From Desulfitobacterium chlororespirans DSM 11544 (lineage in GTDB: Bacteria; Bacillota; Desulfitobacteriia; Desulfitobacteriales; Desulfitobacteriaceae), in contig NZ_FRDN01000008.1 in assembly GCF_900143285.1 (NCBI RefSeq), positions 253,926 through 317,925 of the forward strand: a stretch of 64,000 nt of DNA, written 5' to 3'. Made by a program: the position numbers and the translations under genes. Below are positions 1-6,979 of the stretch, piece by piece (positions within the stretch are counted from its first letter, which is position 1; each line of letters starts with the position of its first letter). The notes beneath the pieces were generated by a model. The model saw only the letters and a list, made by a program, of their open reading frames with translations, searched no databases and was not told the DNA's origin.

Positions 1-2
1 TG

Positions 3-326
3 GAGATCGATTCTTCCCTTTGCAACGGCTGCCGTCTCTGCGTCAAGGCCTGCCCTTATGATGCACCCCAGTACAACATTAATACCAATAAGGTGACCCG
101 CTGCCAGATGTGCTATCCCCGTCAGGATCACGGGCTGCCGCCGGCTTGTGTGGAGGCTTGCACCACAGGGGCCTTGACAACCCTGGACCTCAATGATCCC
201 CAGCTGCCGGAAACGGTGCGGGTGATCCCGGGGTTTACCGATATTCGTCTGACGAAGCCTTCGGTGCTCTTTTATCCGCCGCGGCCGAAGCGGAGATATT
301 TTCTTAAGCAGAGTGACAATATATGA
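3..326 (+). CDS. DmsB/NrfC-type 4Fe-4S electron-transfer subunit (3' end only)
   Basis: The gene enters from the left edge, so only the last 107 codons are present. The reading frame shows CNGCRLCVKACPYDAP (a CxxCxxCxxxCP-type cluster motif), CQMC and CVEACTTGAL, the arrangement of the cysteine ligands in the B subunit of molybdopterin oxidoreductases of the DMSO reductase family. Such subunits pass electrons between a membrane quinol-oxidising anchor and the catalytic A subunit. The C-terminal tail is short and basic (PPRPKRRYF). A catalytic subunit is expected just outside the window on the left. The family is clear, but the substrate of the enzyme cannot be told from this piece. Confidence 0.85.
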   Translation, partial: EIDSSLCNGCRLCVKACPYDAPQYNINTNKVTRCQMCYPRQDHGLPPACVEACTTGALTTLDLNDPQLPETVRVIPGFTDIRLTKPSVLFYPPRPKRRYFLKQSDNI

Positions 327-348
327 TATAAAAGAAAGGATGAAAACC

Positions 349-705
349 ATGAACCAGGATGTAAAGGACTATGTTGCCCAGAAAGCAAAGGAATTGCTAA
401 GTGCGCGCCCCAGCTGCCCAGAGGCCAAAGCTGCTGCCCAGAACTGGCTGGATGCTATGGGGACGGACAGGGAAGCGGAGCAGACCAAAAAGCTAATCGC
501 GGAACTGGAAATGGACATCATGCCCATCGACGGACTGATTGCCTTTACAAAGTCAGCAACCGGTGTGCGGATATTTGGTGAAGAAAGGGTAAAGAAAATG
601 GAAGCCCATGCCAGGGAACTCAAGGAGGCCGGGGTAAAATATTGCGATTGTCCCGCTTGCGCAGCAGCGGAAGCGATTCTTGAGAAGAAGGATGAGCTTT
701 TGTAA
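349..705 (+). CDS. Small conserved protein with Cys-rich tail, in operon with Fe-S subunit
   Basis: This protein of 118 residues lies 22 bases behind the Fe-S subunit and probably shares its transcript. The ATG at 349 is chosen because GAAAGGA at 334-340 gives a normal spacing of 8; an ATG at 340 sits on top of that site, and a GTG at 313 overlaps the upstream gene. The sequence is helical and charged and ends in CDCPACAAAE, a possible metal-binding or redox tail. It has no signal peptide. Proteins of this kind occur beside DMSO-reductase-type operons in Desulfitobacterium-like bacteria, sometimes loosely labelled as chaperones. An accessory or maturation role is inference; the true function is unknown. 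Confidence 0.6.
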   Translation: MNQDVKDYVAQKAKELLSARPSCPEAKAAAQNWLDAMGTDREAEQTKKLIAELEMDIMPIDGLIAFTKSATGVRIFGEERVKKMEAHARELKEAGVKYCDCPACAAAEAILEKKDELL

Positions 706-768
706 TAAAGATTTTTTGTCCACAGTCCGGGGGCTGTCGCAGTAAGACAGTCAGAAAAAAATAAGAAA

Positions 769-803
769 AGAGGGCGACTGGCAGATGCCAGAAGCCCTCT
801 TTT
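769..803 (+). terminator. Terminator hairpin inside IS left end
   Basis: A nested hairpin has the outer stem AGAGGGC (769-775) / GCCCTCT (794-800) and the inner stem CTGGC/GCCAG, followed by a T run to 803. It lies between the left repeat and the transposase start, where it would stop transcription entering the element from outside. It would also end the upstream Fe-S operon after the insertion. Confidence 0.75.
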
Positions 804-821
804 GCCGTAAAATATAAGTTG

Positions 822-2426
822 ATGAACGCCCATACTTTACGGCCAGATTATACATCAAACGGGAGTGTATATCAACTGGTTCTTCCTATGGATATTGGAG
901 AATTAATCCCGGCCGATGATTCGGTAAGGCTTCTGGGCAGTGTCTTGGAAAGGATGAATTACAGTAAATTGCGCGCTGCTTACTCCCGCCTTGGGAGAAT
1001 CGAAACCTCCCCGGAGAATCTATTCAAAATTGTGGTCTACGGCTATATGAACGGGACCTATTCCACTCGCAAGCTGAAACAGGCTTGTCAGCGCGATATC
1101 AATTTTATGTACCTGTGGGGCCGAGCTCCCGCCCCCAACCATGCTACCATTGCCCGTTTTCGTAGTGAACGCCTGACGGATGCTATGGAGGATTTATTTT
1201 TACAACTGGTCCAGCTCTTGTCCGAATTAGGTGAACTGTCCCTTTGCAGCGTGTTTATCGACGGTACCAAACTAGAAGCTGATGCCAACCGGTATAGTTT
1301 CGTATGGAAGAAATCCACTCAAAACCATGAAACCAAGATGCAGGCCAAGATGAAACGTGAGTTACCCAAACTGGCCGCTGAACTAGGCCTGCGCTTTGAT
1401 GTCAGAGAAAAGATCCGGACCAAGGACTTAAAGAAGCTGCGCAAACACCTCTACGCTCTCAAAGGTGAGCAGACATTCGTTCATGGTAAAGGCAAGAGAA
1501 AATCTCCCTTGCAGAGAGCCATTGAAACGGTTGAAGGGTATCTGGCTCGTCAGAAAAACTATGATGACTACAACCACAGCTTCGGAGAGCGAAACAGTTT
1601 TTCCAAGACCGACCGGGATGCAACCTTCATGCGGATGAAAGAGGACCACATGAAAAATGGCCAGCTCAAACCGGCCTACAATGCCGTCTTAGCCGTCGAT
1701 GCCGAATACATCGTCAGTGCCCTCATCTCTCAGGAGCGCAGTGATGTGAATACCTTTATTCCTATGATGAAAACCCTTAAGAGCCTTGGCTACACTAAAC
1801 CGGTGGCGGATGCAGGGTTTGAGAGCGAAGAGAACTATACCTGGTGCGAAGACAACGGTCAGATGGCCTTCATCAAGCCCGCCAACCATGATCGGGCCAA
1901 AACCCGCAAGTATAAAAGCGATATCGGTAAACGGGAGAATATGCCCTATGATGCAGACAGCGATGCCTATATCTGTCATGCGGGCCACAGACTACAAGCG
2001 GCTTATGAAAAGAAAACCAAGTCCAAAAACGACTATCCTATCGTGACCACCGTCTATTCGTGTACTCAATGTGAGGGTTGCCCTCATAAAGCCAAATGCA
2101 TCAAAGGCTCAAGCCCCAAACCCCTGGAAGAGCGCAGCAAGAACCTCTATGTCTCCAAGACCTTTCAGAGACAGCGTCAAGCGATGGAAACCCGAATCCA
2201 GAGTGATGAAGGGATTGTGTTGAGGGTCAATCGTTCCATCCAAGTTGAAGGAGCGTTCGGTGTGTTGAAGCAGGACATGAATTTTCGACGTTTCCTCTTA
2301 CGCGGGCAGGTGAAAGTACAGATTGAGCTGTGGCTGTTGGCTACAGCGTTTAACATAAATAAACTCCACAACAAGATTCAATCGGGGCGTTGTGGAAGCC
2401 ATTTACATCGTCTTAAAGCAGCGTGA
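822..2426 (+). CDS. IS1182-family transposase (DDE)
   Basis: The protein of 534 residues has the expected length for the family. The N-terminus (DYTSNGSVYQLVLPMDIGE onward) is the DUF772/InsH-type domain. The catalytic RNase-H-like part contains FIDGTKLEADANRYSF, VLAVDAEY, VADAGFESEENY and the Glu of VEGAFGVLKQDMNFRRF. A Cys-rich insert, CTQCEGCPHKAKC, lies near residue 412. The frame is open throughout, so the enzyme is probably active. The ATG at 822 is preferred; a TTG directly before it at 819 is possible. No good ribosome-binding site is visible, which fits low transposase expression. Confidence 0.92.
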   Translation: MNAHTLRPDYTSNGSVYQLVLPMDIGELIPADDSVRLLGSVLERMNYSKLRAAYSRLGRIETSPENLFKIVVYGYMNGTYSTRKLKQACQRDINFMYLWGRAPAPNHATIARFRSERLTDAMEDLFLQLVQLLSELGELSLCSVFIDGTKLEADANRYSFVWKKSTQNHETKMQAKMKRELPKLAAELGLRFDVREKIRTKDLKKLRKHLYALKGEQTFVHGKGKRKSPLQRAIETVEGYLARQKNYDDYNHSFGERNSFSKTDRDATFMRMKEDHMKNGQLKPAYNAVLAVDAEYIVSALISQERSDVNTFIPMMKTLKSLGYTKPVADAGFESEENYTWCEDNGQMAFIKPANHDRAKTRKYKSDIGKRENMPYDADSDAYICHAGHRLQAAYEKKTKSKNDYPIVTTVYSCTQCEGCPHKAKCIKGSSPKPLEERSKNLYVSKTFQRQRQAMETRIQSDEGIVLRVNRSIQVEGAFGVLKQDMNFRRFLLRGQVKVQIELWLLATAFNINKLHNKIQSGRCGSHLHRLKAA

Positions 2427-2634
2427 TCTAAAACAGAAGAGGGTCTACAGGGGAAAGGGTCTTCCCTTGCTTTGCTGTGTTCAAAAGAGTGCTTAAATGA
2501 GGCTCTCTTCCTCTTGTTCGGCCTTTTCCTCAAGAAAAAGAGGGGGCCGCATTACGTTTTCTCACAAACGTTTTGCGACACCCTCTTATTACGTGTATAG
2601 GGAAACTTCCAGAGAAATTATATCCATAATTTTC

Positions 2635-2663
2635 TTGAACGAGAACATACGTTCTGATATTCT
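2635..2663 (+). promoter_or_regulatory. Promoter overlapped by LexA/DinR (SOS) box
   Basis: The -35 TTGAAC (2635-2640) and a -10-like TATTCT (2658-2663) are separated by 17 bases. Between them is GAACATACGTTC (2643-2654), a perfect match to the Gram-positive LexA consensus GAACNNNNGTTC. A LexA dimer there would block RNA polymerase. The next gene downstream is the Rpn-type nuclease at 2732. The box is read directly; SOS control is inference from its match and position. Confidence 0.7.
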
Positions 2664-2731
2664 ATAAATAGAAATTGTCCCTCATTGTCAAGAGCAACCT
2701 TCTGTAATAAAATAAAGAGAGGAGAATAGAT

Positions 2732-3595
2732 TTGAACACCGAGATATCCTATCATAACAATGATGTGCTTATGAAAGTTTTAGCCGAACAGTTTAGAAAT
2801 AAAACTCTGGACGTTTTCGGGATTAAAACGGCTAAAATCAAAACGTTGCTCCCTTCCGCCCATCCGACGATTGATGCCAAGGAAACTCGCAGTGATATCA
2901 TCTTTCTGTTGGAGGATGACACCTTACTGCACCTGGAATTCCAGACCACAGCCTGTGAACGGGACTTAAAGCGTTTCTTGTACTACGACGCCCGGCTGGC
3001 GAGCCGGCAGGAGCGTCAGATCCGCACCTTCGTCGTCTATTCCGGTCATATCGAACAAGCCAAGGAGCGGTTGGACTGCGGTTCCATCCTCTATCAGGTC
3101 GAGAATATCTACATGAAGGACTATAATGGAGATCAGGAATACAACAGACTGAAAGCCAAGATCGAAAGCGGTCAGCTCTTAAATGAGACGGATACCCTGA
3201 AACTGATCTTTCTGCCACTCATGAAAAGCAGGCAACAAGAAGAAGAGCTGGCGATACAAGCGGCCGAACTAGCTAAGGCTACCGATGAAAAGACGAAAGT
3301 ATTCGCCATTGCTGCGTTGATCGTGATCACCGACAAGATTATGTCCGAAAGTAATAAAAGGAAATTGTTGGAGGTGTTGAAAATGACCCAGATTGAACAG
3401 TGGATCCGGGAAGAGGGCAGAGAAGAGGGCAGAGAAGAGGGCAGGCAAGAAGGAGAACTGAAAGGCAGACAAGAAGAGAAAAGGGAGACGGCCCGAACCA
3501 TGCTGAGTATGGGAATGAGTCCGGAAGTGATAGCCAAGGCGACCAAGCTCTCCCAGGAGGAAATCCTGCGAATAGAGAAGGAAACGAAAAACTAA
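2732..3595 (+). CDS. Rpn-family recombination-promoting nuclease / PD-(D/E)XK putative transposase
   Basis: The protein has 287 residues. The N-terminal nuclease domain shows RSDIIFLLEDDTLLHLEFQT, with the D...ExQ pattern of PD-(D/E)XK enzymes of the Rpn/YhgA-like family. A helical middle follows. The C-terminal part has EEGREEGREEGRQEGELKG tandem repeats and a short helical end (MGMSPEVIAKATKLSQEEI), typical of this family. Relatives in E. coli promote RecA-independent recombination with DNA cleavage. The start is a TTG with GAGAGGAG upstream. The promoter carries a LexA box, so induction by DNA damage is likely. It lies directly after the IS but outside its right repeat, so it is not IS cargo. 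Confidence 0.85.
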   Translation: MNTEISYHNNDVLMKVLAEQFRNKTLDVFGIKTAKIKTLLPSAHPTIDAKETRSDIIFLLEDDTLLHLEFQTTACERDLKRFLYYDARLASRQERQIRTFVVYSGHIEQAKERLDCGSILYQVENIYMKDYNGDQEYNRLKAKIESGQLLNETDTLKLIFLPLMKSRQQEEELAIQAAELAKATDEKTKVFAIAALIVITDKIMSESNKRKLLEVLKMTQIEQWIREEGREEGREEGRQEGELKGRQEEKRETARTMLSMGMSPEVIAKATKLSQEEILRIEKETKN

Positions 3596-3621
3596 CCTCT
3601 CATACTGGCTAAGCGCTGCTT

Positions 3622-3675
3622 GTAACCCTCTATCTCAAATAGCCAAGTGTTCGGAAATTTGAGATAGAGGGTTAC
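3622..3675. repeat. Perfect 19-bp inverted repeat
   Basis: The arms 3622-3640 and 3657-3675 (GTAACCCTCTATCTCAAAT and its exact complement) flank a 16-base loop. No T run follows, so it is not a classical terminator, although it lies 27 bases after the Rpn gene and could stabilise the mRNA 3' end. It may also be a remnant of a small foldback element. Confidence 0.7.
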
Positions 3676-3755
3676 AGAGAATTTGGCAATTGTATAAATA
3701 TACTTTTTAGTTATAGAACGAGAGCGGCTTTTGATTCCCCACATAGGAATAAAGG

Positions 3756-3855
3756 AATAGTTTGGAAATCAATAGCGGATTAAGACGTAAAACGACCTCT
3801 TACTCAAAACAGTAAGGAGGTCGTTTTTAGGCTTTACCGCAGAGGATCATACTTT
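3756..3855 (+). repeat. 100-bp direct repeat, copy A (with terminator hairpin)
   Basis: This segment is nearly identical (about 7 differences) to 6877-6976, from AATAGTTTGGAAATCAATAG to the shared end CATACTTT. Inside is a hairpin with arms AAAACGACCT (3789-3798) and AGGTCGTTTT (3818-3827) plus an extra T, which can serve as terminator for the Rpn gene. The two copies bracket the 3.1-kb island. Confidence 0.85.
3789..3828 (+). terminator. Rho-independent terminator after Rpn gene
   Basis: The stem AAAACGACCTC/GAGGTCGTTTT extends inward weakly over CTTAC/GTAAG and ends in five T. It works as written on the plus strand and is also plausible on the minus strand because of the A run at its left side. 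Confidence 0.7.
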
Positions 3856-4020
3856 GTAAGCGCACAATAAGTTGGTGTATAGAAAATCCTCGAAAATTCC
3901 TATTCCAGAACGATGTGCATAGAATGCAAACGAAGATAAGAGGCCATCCCGGGATAAAATCCCGATCTTCACTATCCACTTGGCTTAAAATTCCCTCCCG
4001 ATACCCCTATAATGGATTCA

Positions 4021-4304
4021 GGTGGAAATTAAAAGGCCGCCGCGGCCCGCAAGTGTAGCAGCACTTACAGGCACGCGCAAGGTGTAGAAGCACCTACACG
4101 TAACAGCAAGCTGTCCACGACGACAGATCCATTATACAATGCCCCTCGCTCCAGTACAACAGTACGCGGGCCTGGGGGTATAATCGGCTGCCGGTCCGGG
4201 GGTGTGCTGATTGTGTGCGACTTGAGAGCAGTAAACATGAGACAGTATGAATTCAGGCGCATGTGTAGGGATAAACCCTTGCATGCGTCTTTTAATTTCC
4301 CCTG
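4021..4304. other. Candidate structured RNA or foldback element, about 280 bases
   Basis: This stretch has no credible gene. It is closed by a perfect 12-bp inverted repeat, GGAAATTAAAAG (4024-4035) and CTTTTAATTTCC (4289-4300). The outer bases GGTG (4021-4024) and CACC (4307-4310) can also pair. Inside are several small hairpins: AAGTG-TAGCAG-CACTT and AGGTG-TAGAAG-CACCT, which look like duplicated copies, then ACAGC-AA-GCTGT and GTAC-AACA-GTAC. The GC content differs from the AT-rich sequence just upstream. It matches no RNA family I recognise; there is no reverse transcriptase nearby, which argues against a retron. The strand is unknown. The flanks 3856-4020 and 4311-4411 hold no gene; 4320-4365 contains further GC-rich hairpins. 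Confidence 0.4.
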
Positions 4305-4411
4305 ATCACCGCCGGGCGGCCGGAGCCGGACTCTTATAAAGGGTCCGGTCCGGTGCCGGGCGGAAAAGGGGGAAGTATATAATTATGAATCGTAGAGCAT
4401 TCCCACAGAGC

Positions 4412-4444
4412 ATAAGCCCGGCCCGGATAAGGAGCCGGGTTTAT
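4412..4444 (+). terminator. Hairpin upstream of receiver gene
   Basis: The arms ATAAGCCCGGC (4412-4422) and GCCGGGTTTAT (4434-4444) form a GC-rich stem followed by only a short T-rich end. A closely similar hairpin lies after the receiver gene at 4973-5003, so the gene sits between two related hairpins. This one may end transcription from the candidate RNA upstream, or be a leader structure. Confidence 0.45.
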
Positions 4445-4497
4445 GAGTCTACGCCCGGTTTTCCCGGTTTTTCCGGGTTTGCTGAAAGGGGGGCGTC

Positions 4498-4893
4498 GTG
4501 TTGAATATTTGCCTGTGTGATGATGGTGCCCTTCAGCGAGTCTACCTAAAGCTGATCATCCAGGAGTATGAAAGCCGTTCCGGAATCCGGTTTAGCCTGT
4601 CTGAATTCAGCAGCGGGGAGGACCTTCTGGAGCAATTCCAGGAAAACCCCACCCGGTTTGATCTTTATTTTCTGGATCAGCGGATGAAAAATATCACCGG
4701 TCTGGAGACCGTCTCGTCCATCCGGCAGCGCAATAAGGATTGTGCCATCGTTTTTGTCACTGCCTCGGAGGGGCCGGGGGACTTTGAAGCCGTATCCCCG
4801 CTCCGGGTTCTGAACAAACCGGCCCAGCCCGCAGCTGTCTATGAGGTTCTGGATCAGGTATTCGCGGCATTGAGTCCTGGTTATAGCAGGTAG
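4498..4893 (+). CDS. Stand-alone response-regulator receiver domain protein
   Basis: The protein of 131 residues consists of one receiver domain. It has the acidic pair CDDGALQ near the N-terminus, the phospho-acceptor Asp in LYFLDQRMKNITG (about residue 61), Thr in VFVTAS and the conserved Lys in VLNKPAQP. It resembles the receiver of AgrA/LytTR regulators, but there is no output domain and no LytTR or HTH downstream. The start is GTG at 4498 (or TTG at 4501) after AAAGGGGGG. A single-domain receiver usually acts by protein contact or as a phosphate sink; the partner kinase is not adjacent. Confidence 0.75.
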   Translation: MLNICLCDDGALQRVYLKLIIQEYESRSGIRFSLSEFSSGEDLLEQFQENPTRFDLYFLDQRMKNITGLETVSSIRQRNKDCAIVFVTASEGPGDFEAVSPLRVLNKPAQPAAVYEVLDQVFAALSPGYSR

Positions 4894-4972
4894 ATGAGTA
4901 TCGCTGTAGCTCAAAAGTTGTCCTCTGCCTGGACAGATACCTATGAACACCATAAGATTTTGTCAGGGAGTG

Positions 4973-5003
4973 TAAGCCCGGCCCATTAGGAGCCGGGTTT
5001 TAT
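4973..5003 (+). terminator. Terminator after receiver gene
   Basis: The stem TAAGCCCGGC / GCCGGGTTTTA with an ATTAGGA-type loop is followed by T-rich sequence. It is a near copy of the hairpin at 4412-4444. Apart from this and the hairpin at 5276, the stretch 4894-5339 shows no gene I can support. Confidence 0.6.
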
Positions 5004-5275
5004 ATGCTCTCTGCGGTGAGCTAAAAGTGCTTTCCTTCCTCAGTGGACGATTAGCACTGCATGTTAATGCTACCGTTTTTGAGATCACTTGACTTGTGAA
5101 TATCTTAAGTTATATATTAAATTCCGCTCCTCAATGCAAGAGGGGGCATACAGTTTGGCGGCGAAAGAAGAGGATGTTAACCTTTCGCAAAATCGCACAG
5201 GCGTATCTGAAACATAGAGTATTACAAAGAATTTCACGGGTAATGAAGATAAGATTTCAGATGTTAGAGGAGAAT

Positions 5276-5307
5276 AAGATAACCGAGGCCGCAGCCTCGG
5301 TTATCTT
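5276..5307. terminator. Hairpin terminator ahead of DUF2922/DUF1659 operon end
   Basis: A perfect 14-bp stem, AAGATAACCGAGGC (5276-5289) / GCCTCGGTTATCTT (5294-5307), has a CGCA loop. It lies 32 bases beyond the stop codon of the minus-strand DUF2922 gene and is the likely terminator of that two-gene operon. Confidence 0.7.
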
Positions 5308-5339
5308 AATAGACTATGGGTTTGTTCTCAGTCTATCGA

Positions 5340-5579
5340 TCAACCGGCAGCGGGATCGAGAAGATCGTTGACTGTCGTATCGACAATCTTTACATCCTTG
5401 ATCCCGGTTAAAGCTCCGGTAGCTGTCAGATAGATATCACTTGCGATGAGGGATTCCATAGCGGCCACGATCTCAGTCACCTGCACATCTTCCCTTGGAT
5501 CGGAAAGAGTAAGAGTGAACGTTCCACCACCGGCGGTGGTGAATACCAATCGCGCCACTTTATTACTTGATATGGCCAT
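5340..5579 (-). CDS. DUF2922 family protein
   Basis: This is a protein of 79 residues with no signal peptide or membrane helix. The beta-rich sequence (KVARLVFTTAGGGTFTLTLSDP...) and length fit DUF2922, a small family of unknown function common in Firmicutes. It is the second gene of a two-gene minus-strand operon with a DUF1659 protein, a frequent pairing. AAGGAGG lies 7 bases before the ATG. No biochemical role is known. Confidence 0.8.
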   Translation of the reverse strand: MAISSNKVARLVFTTAGGGTFTLTLSDPREDVQVTEIVAAMESLIASDIYLTATGALTGIKDVKIVDTTVNDLLDPAAG

Positions 5580-5611
5580 TCTGAAGCCTCCTTATTTCAA
5601 TTATTTTTTTA

Positions 5612-5839
5612 TTATTCTTCCTCCGCCAGTTCCCATGTTTTTCGAAAAAACACATCGAGAACCGGATGCTTCGTCAAACCAAACAACGCATGTGCTGCGT
5701 CATATACAGCTTCTTCAGGCGCATCAAAGCGGATCGAGTTAAACGTTTTCTGCCTTGTGATGGGAGCTCCAAGAGGGGAAAACCCCGTTTGGTAGACCAC
5801 CACCAATGCCGCAGAATAAGGAATTCCTTCGATTGCCAT
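5612..5839 (-). CDS. DUF1659 family protein
   Basis: A protein of 75 residues if started at the ATG at 5839, which has AGGTAGGTG upstream; a GTG three codons earlier (5848) is less likely. The sequence, with VVYQTGFSPLGAPITRQKTF and a helical middle, fits DUF1659. It is the first gene of the operon with DUF2922, 32 bases downstream. Both families are short, cytosolic-looking and uncharacterised. They lie inside the repeat-bounded island here. Confidence 0.78.
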   Translation of the reverse strand: MAIEGIPYSAALVVVYQTGFSPLGAPITRQKTFNSIRFDAPEEAVYDAAHALFGLTKHPVLDVFFRKTWELAEEE

Positions 5840-5917
5840 CTTAATCACCTACCTATATTTGATGGATTCCTGATGAATCGACAGACCCGGGCTGTCCCTA
5901 CATCCTATGAAGTTTCC

Positions 5918-5995
5918 CCGGCAGTTGTTACAGGTTGTCACACAGAGAAATTTTTCCGGCTACTGTTACGGGTTGTCACACCTGTCACATCAGGT
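5918..5995. promoter_or_regulatory. Two 26-bp direct repeats and a dyad upstream of DUF3102 gene
   Basis: The 26-bp units at 5918-5943 and 5956-5981 match at 22 positions; both contain TGTTAC(A/G)GGTTGTCACAC and start 38 bases apart. A short dyad, ACCTG-TCACAT-CAGGT, follows at 5980-5995, and TATACT lies at 6000-6005. The group lies between the divergent DUF1659 gene and the DUF3102 gene, so it looks like binding sites for a regulator or, less likely, iterons. Confidence 0.5.
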
Positions 5996-6025
5996 CCATA
6001 TACTGTATTAAAAACCCGGGAAGGG

Positions 6026-6877
6026 ATGGGCATGAGTGAACAAGTAAAGGAACGCACCCCCCAGGTCATCGCGGCGGAGATCAACAGTTATAAAGTGTCC
6101 AGTGGGAGAATCCAATTAACCTGCGCCGTGGAGATCGGCCGGCGGCTGATAGAGGCGAAAGCCCTTCTTCCTCACGGGGAGTGGGGAAAATGGCTGGAAG
6201 AGTATGTAGAGTATTCCCAGGCTACGGCGGAAAATTATATGAGAGTTGCCCGGGAGTACGGGCAGGCAGGGGGAGACTCCCCGGAGGGGGAAAAAGCAAA
6301 ATCTGAGACGTTTCCGATTTTATCGTACTCCCAGGCACTGACCCTTTTGGATGTTCCGGAAGAAGAGCGGGCAGAGTTCATCGCCGAGCTGGATATCGAA
6401 AATATGTCCGTACGTCAGCTGCAGAGGGCCATCAAGGAGCGGGAGCAGGTCAGGCAGGAAAAAGAGGAGGCTGAGCAGGAGAGCAGGGAGCTCCAGAAAG
6501 CTCTGGAGGGGGAAAAGGAGAAAAACAGCCAATTGGAAAAAGAGCGGGATGGGCTGAAGCTCAAGGCAGGGGAGCTGGAAAAGGAAAAGCAGGGATTGAA
6601 ACAGGAAGTAGCTGAAAGGAAGGCTGAGAACAGCAAGCTCAAAGATAAGCAGCTCTTCAAAAACAATGAAAAGCTGCGGAACCAGCTTACTGCCGCCCAA
6701 ATCAAGAATGCTACCCATAAAGCCGCCTTTAAAATGGAAGCTCTGGAAAGGGCCTTCAAAGAAGTGGTGTATGAACTGGGCCTGCTGGTTAAGATCGATA
6801 AGAATGTGCATGGGGAGTATCAAAAAAATCTGAGAAAGTTCCTCCTGAAATGCCTGGATGAAAAGGTGGGGGATTGA
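6026..6877 (+). CDS. DUF3102 domain protein with long coiled coil
   Basis: The protein has 283 residues. Residues about 10-130 fit DUF3102: INSYKVSSGRIQLTCAVEIG, LLPHGEWGKWLEE and SQATAENYMRVAREYG, followed by the ISYSQALTLLDVP-type segment. Residues about 130-235 are an uninterrupted Lys/Glu-rich coiled coil. A small globular end follows. DUF3102 proteins occur in phages, plasmids and integrated elements and resemble ParB/KorB-like DNA-binding helices, but no role is proven. The ATG at 6026 follows GGGAAGGG; ATG at 6032 is also possible. The open frame extends much further upstream but overlaps the DUF1659 gene and has no start signal there. The stop codon abuts repeat copy B. Confidence 0.75.
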   Translation: MGMSEQVKERTPQVIAAEINSYKVSSGRIQLTCAVEIGRRLIEAKALLPHGEWGKWLEEYVEYSQATAENYMRVAREYGQAGGDSPEGEKAKSETFPILSYSQALTLLDVPEEERAEFIAELDIENMSVRQLQRAIKEREQVRQEKEEAEQESRELQKALEGEKEKNSQLEKERDGLKLKAGELEKEKQGLKQEVAERKAENSKLKDKQLFKNNEKLRNQLTAAQIKNATHKAAFKMEALERAFKEVVYELGLLVKIDKNVHGEYQKNLRKFLLKCLDEKVGD

Positions 6878-6976
6878 ATAGTTTGGAAATCAATAGCTCA
6901 TTAAGACGTGAAACGACCTCTTTACTCAAAACAGTAAGGAGGTCGTTTTAGGCTTTACCCCAGAGGGTCATACTTT
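6877..6976 (+). repeat. 100-bp direct repeat, copy B (with terminator hairpin)
   Basis: This is the second copy of the sequence at 3756-3855, in the same orientation. Its first base is the last base of the DUF3102 stop codon and it ends four bases before the minus-strand alarmone synthetase stop. The internal hairpin AAACGACCTC (6911-6920) / GAGGTCGTTT (6939-6948) lies between two convergent genes and probably terminates both. Confidence 0.85.
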
Positions 6977-6979
6977 CCG

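Larger units (their letters stand above)
730..2585 (+). mobile_element. IS1182-family insertion sequence, apparently complete
   Basis: One transposase gene lies between imperfect terminal inverted repeats. The left end reads GGGGCTGTCGCA (730-741); the right end read inward on the other strand is GAGGGTGTCGCA (2574-2585). The core TGTCGCA is shared and is typical of IS1182 ends. A strong hairpin terminator sits just inside the left end. About 160 bases of non-coding sequence lie between the transposase stop and the right end. I could not recognise a clear target-site duplication, so the outer limits are uncertain by a few bases. Confidence 0.8.

Noticed and set aside
4065-4262. Open frame of 65 codons on the minus strand
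   Set aside because: It lies inside the hairpin-rich RNA candidate, has low-complexity composition and no start signals.
4021-4310. Retron msr-msd region
   Set aside because: The inverted-repeat layout is suggestive, but no reverse transcriptase gene lies anywhere in the window.
5096-5371. Open frame of 91 codons on the plus strand
   Set aside because: It has no ribosome-binding site, looks non-protein-like and runs through the terminator hairpin at 5276-5307 and the end of the DUF2922 gene.
5666-6025. Upstream extension of the DUF3102 gene
   Set aside because: The frame is open, but it overlaps the DUF1659 gene on the other strand and crosses the repeat/dyad control region without start signals.
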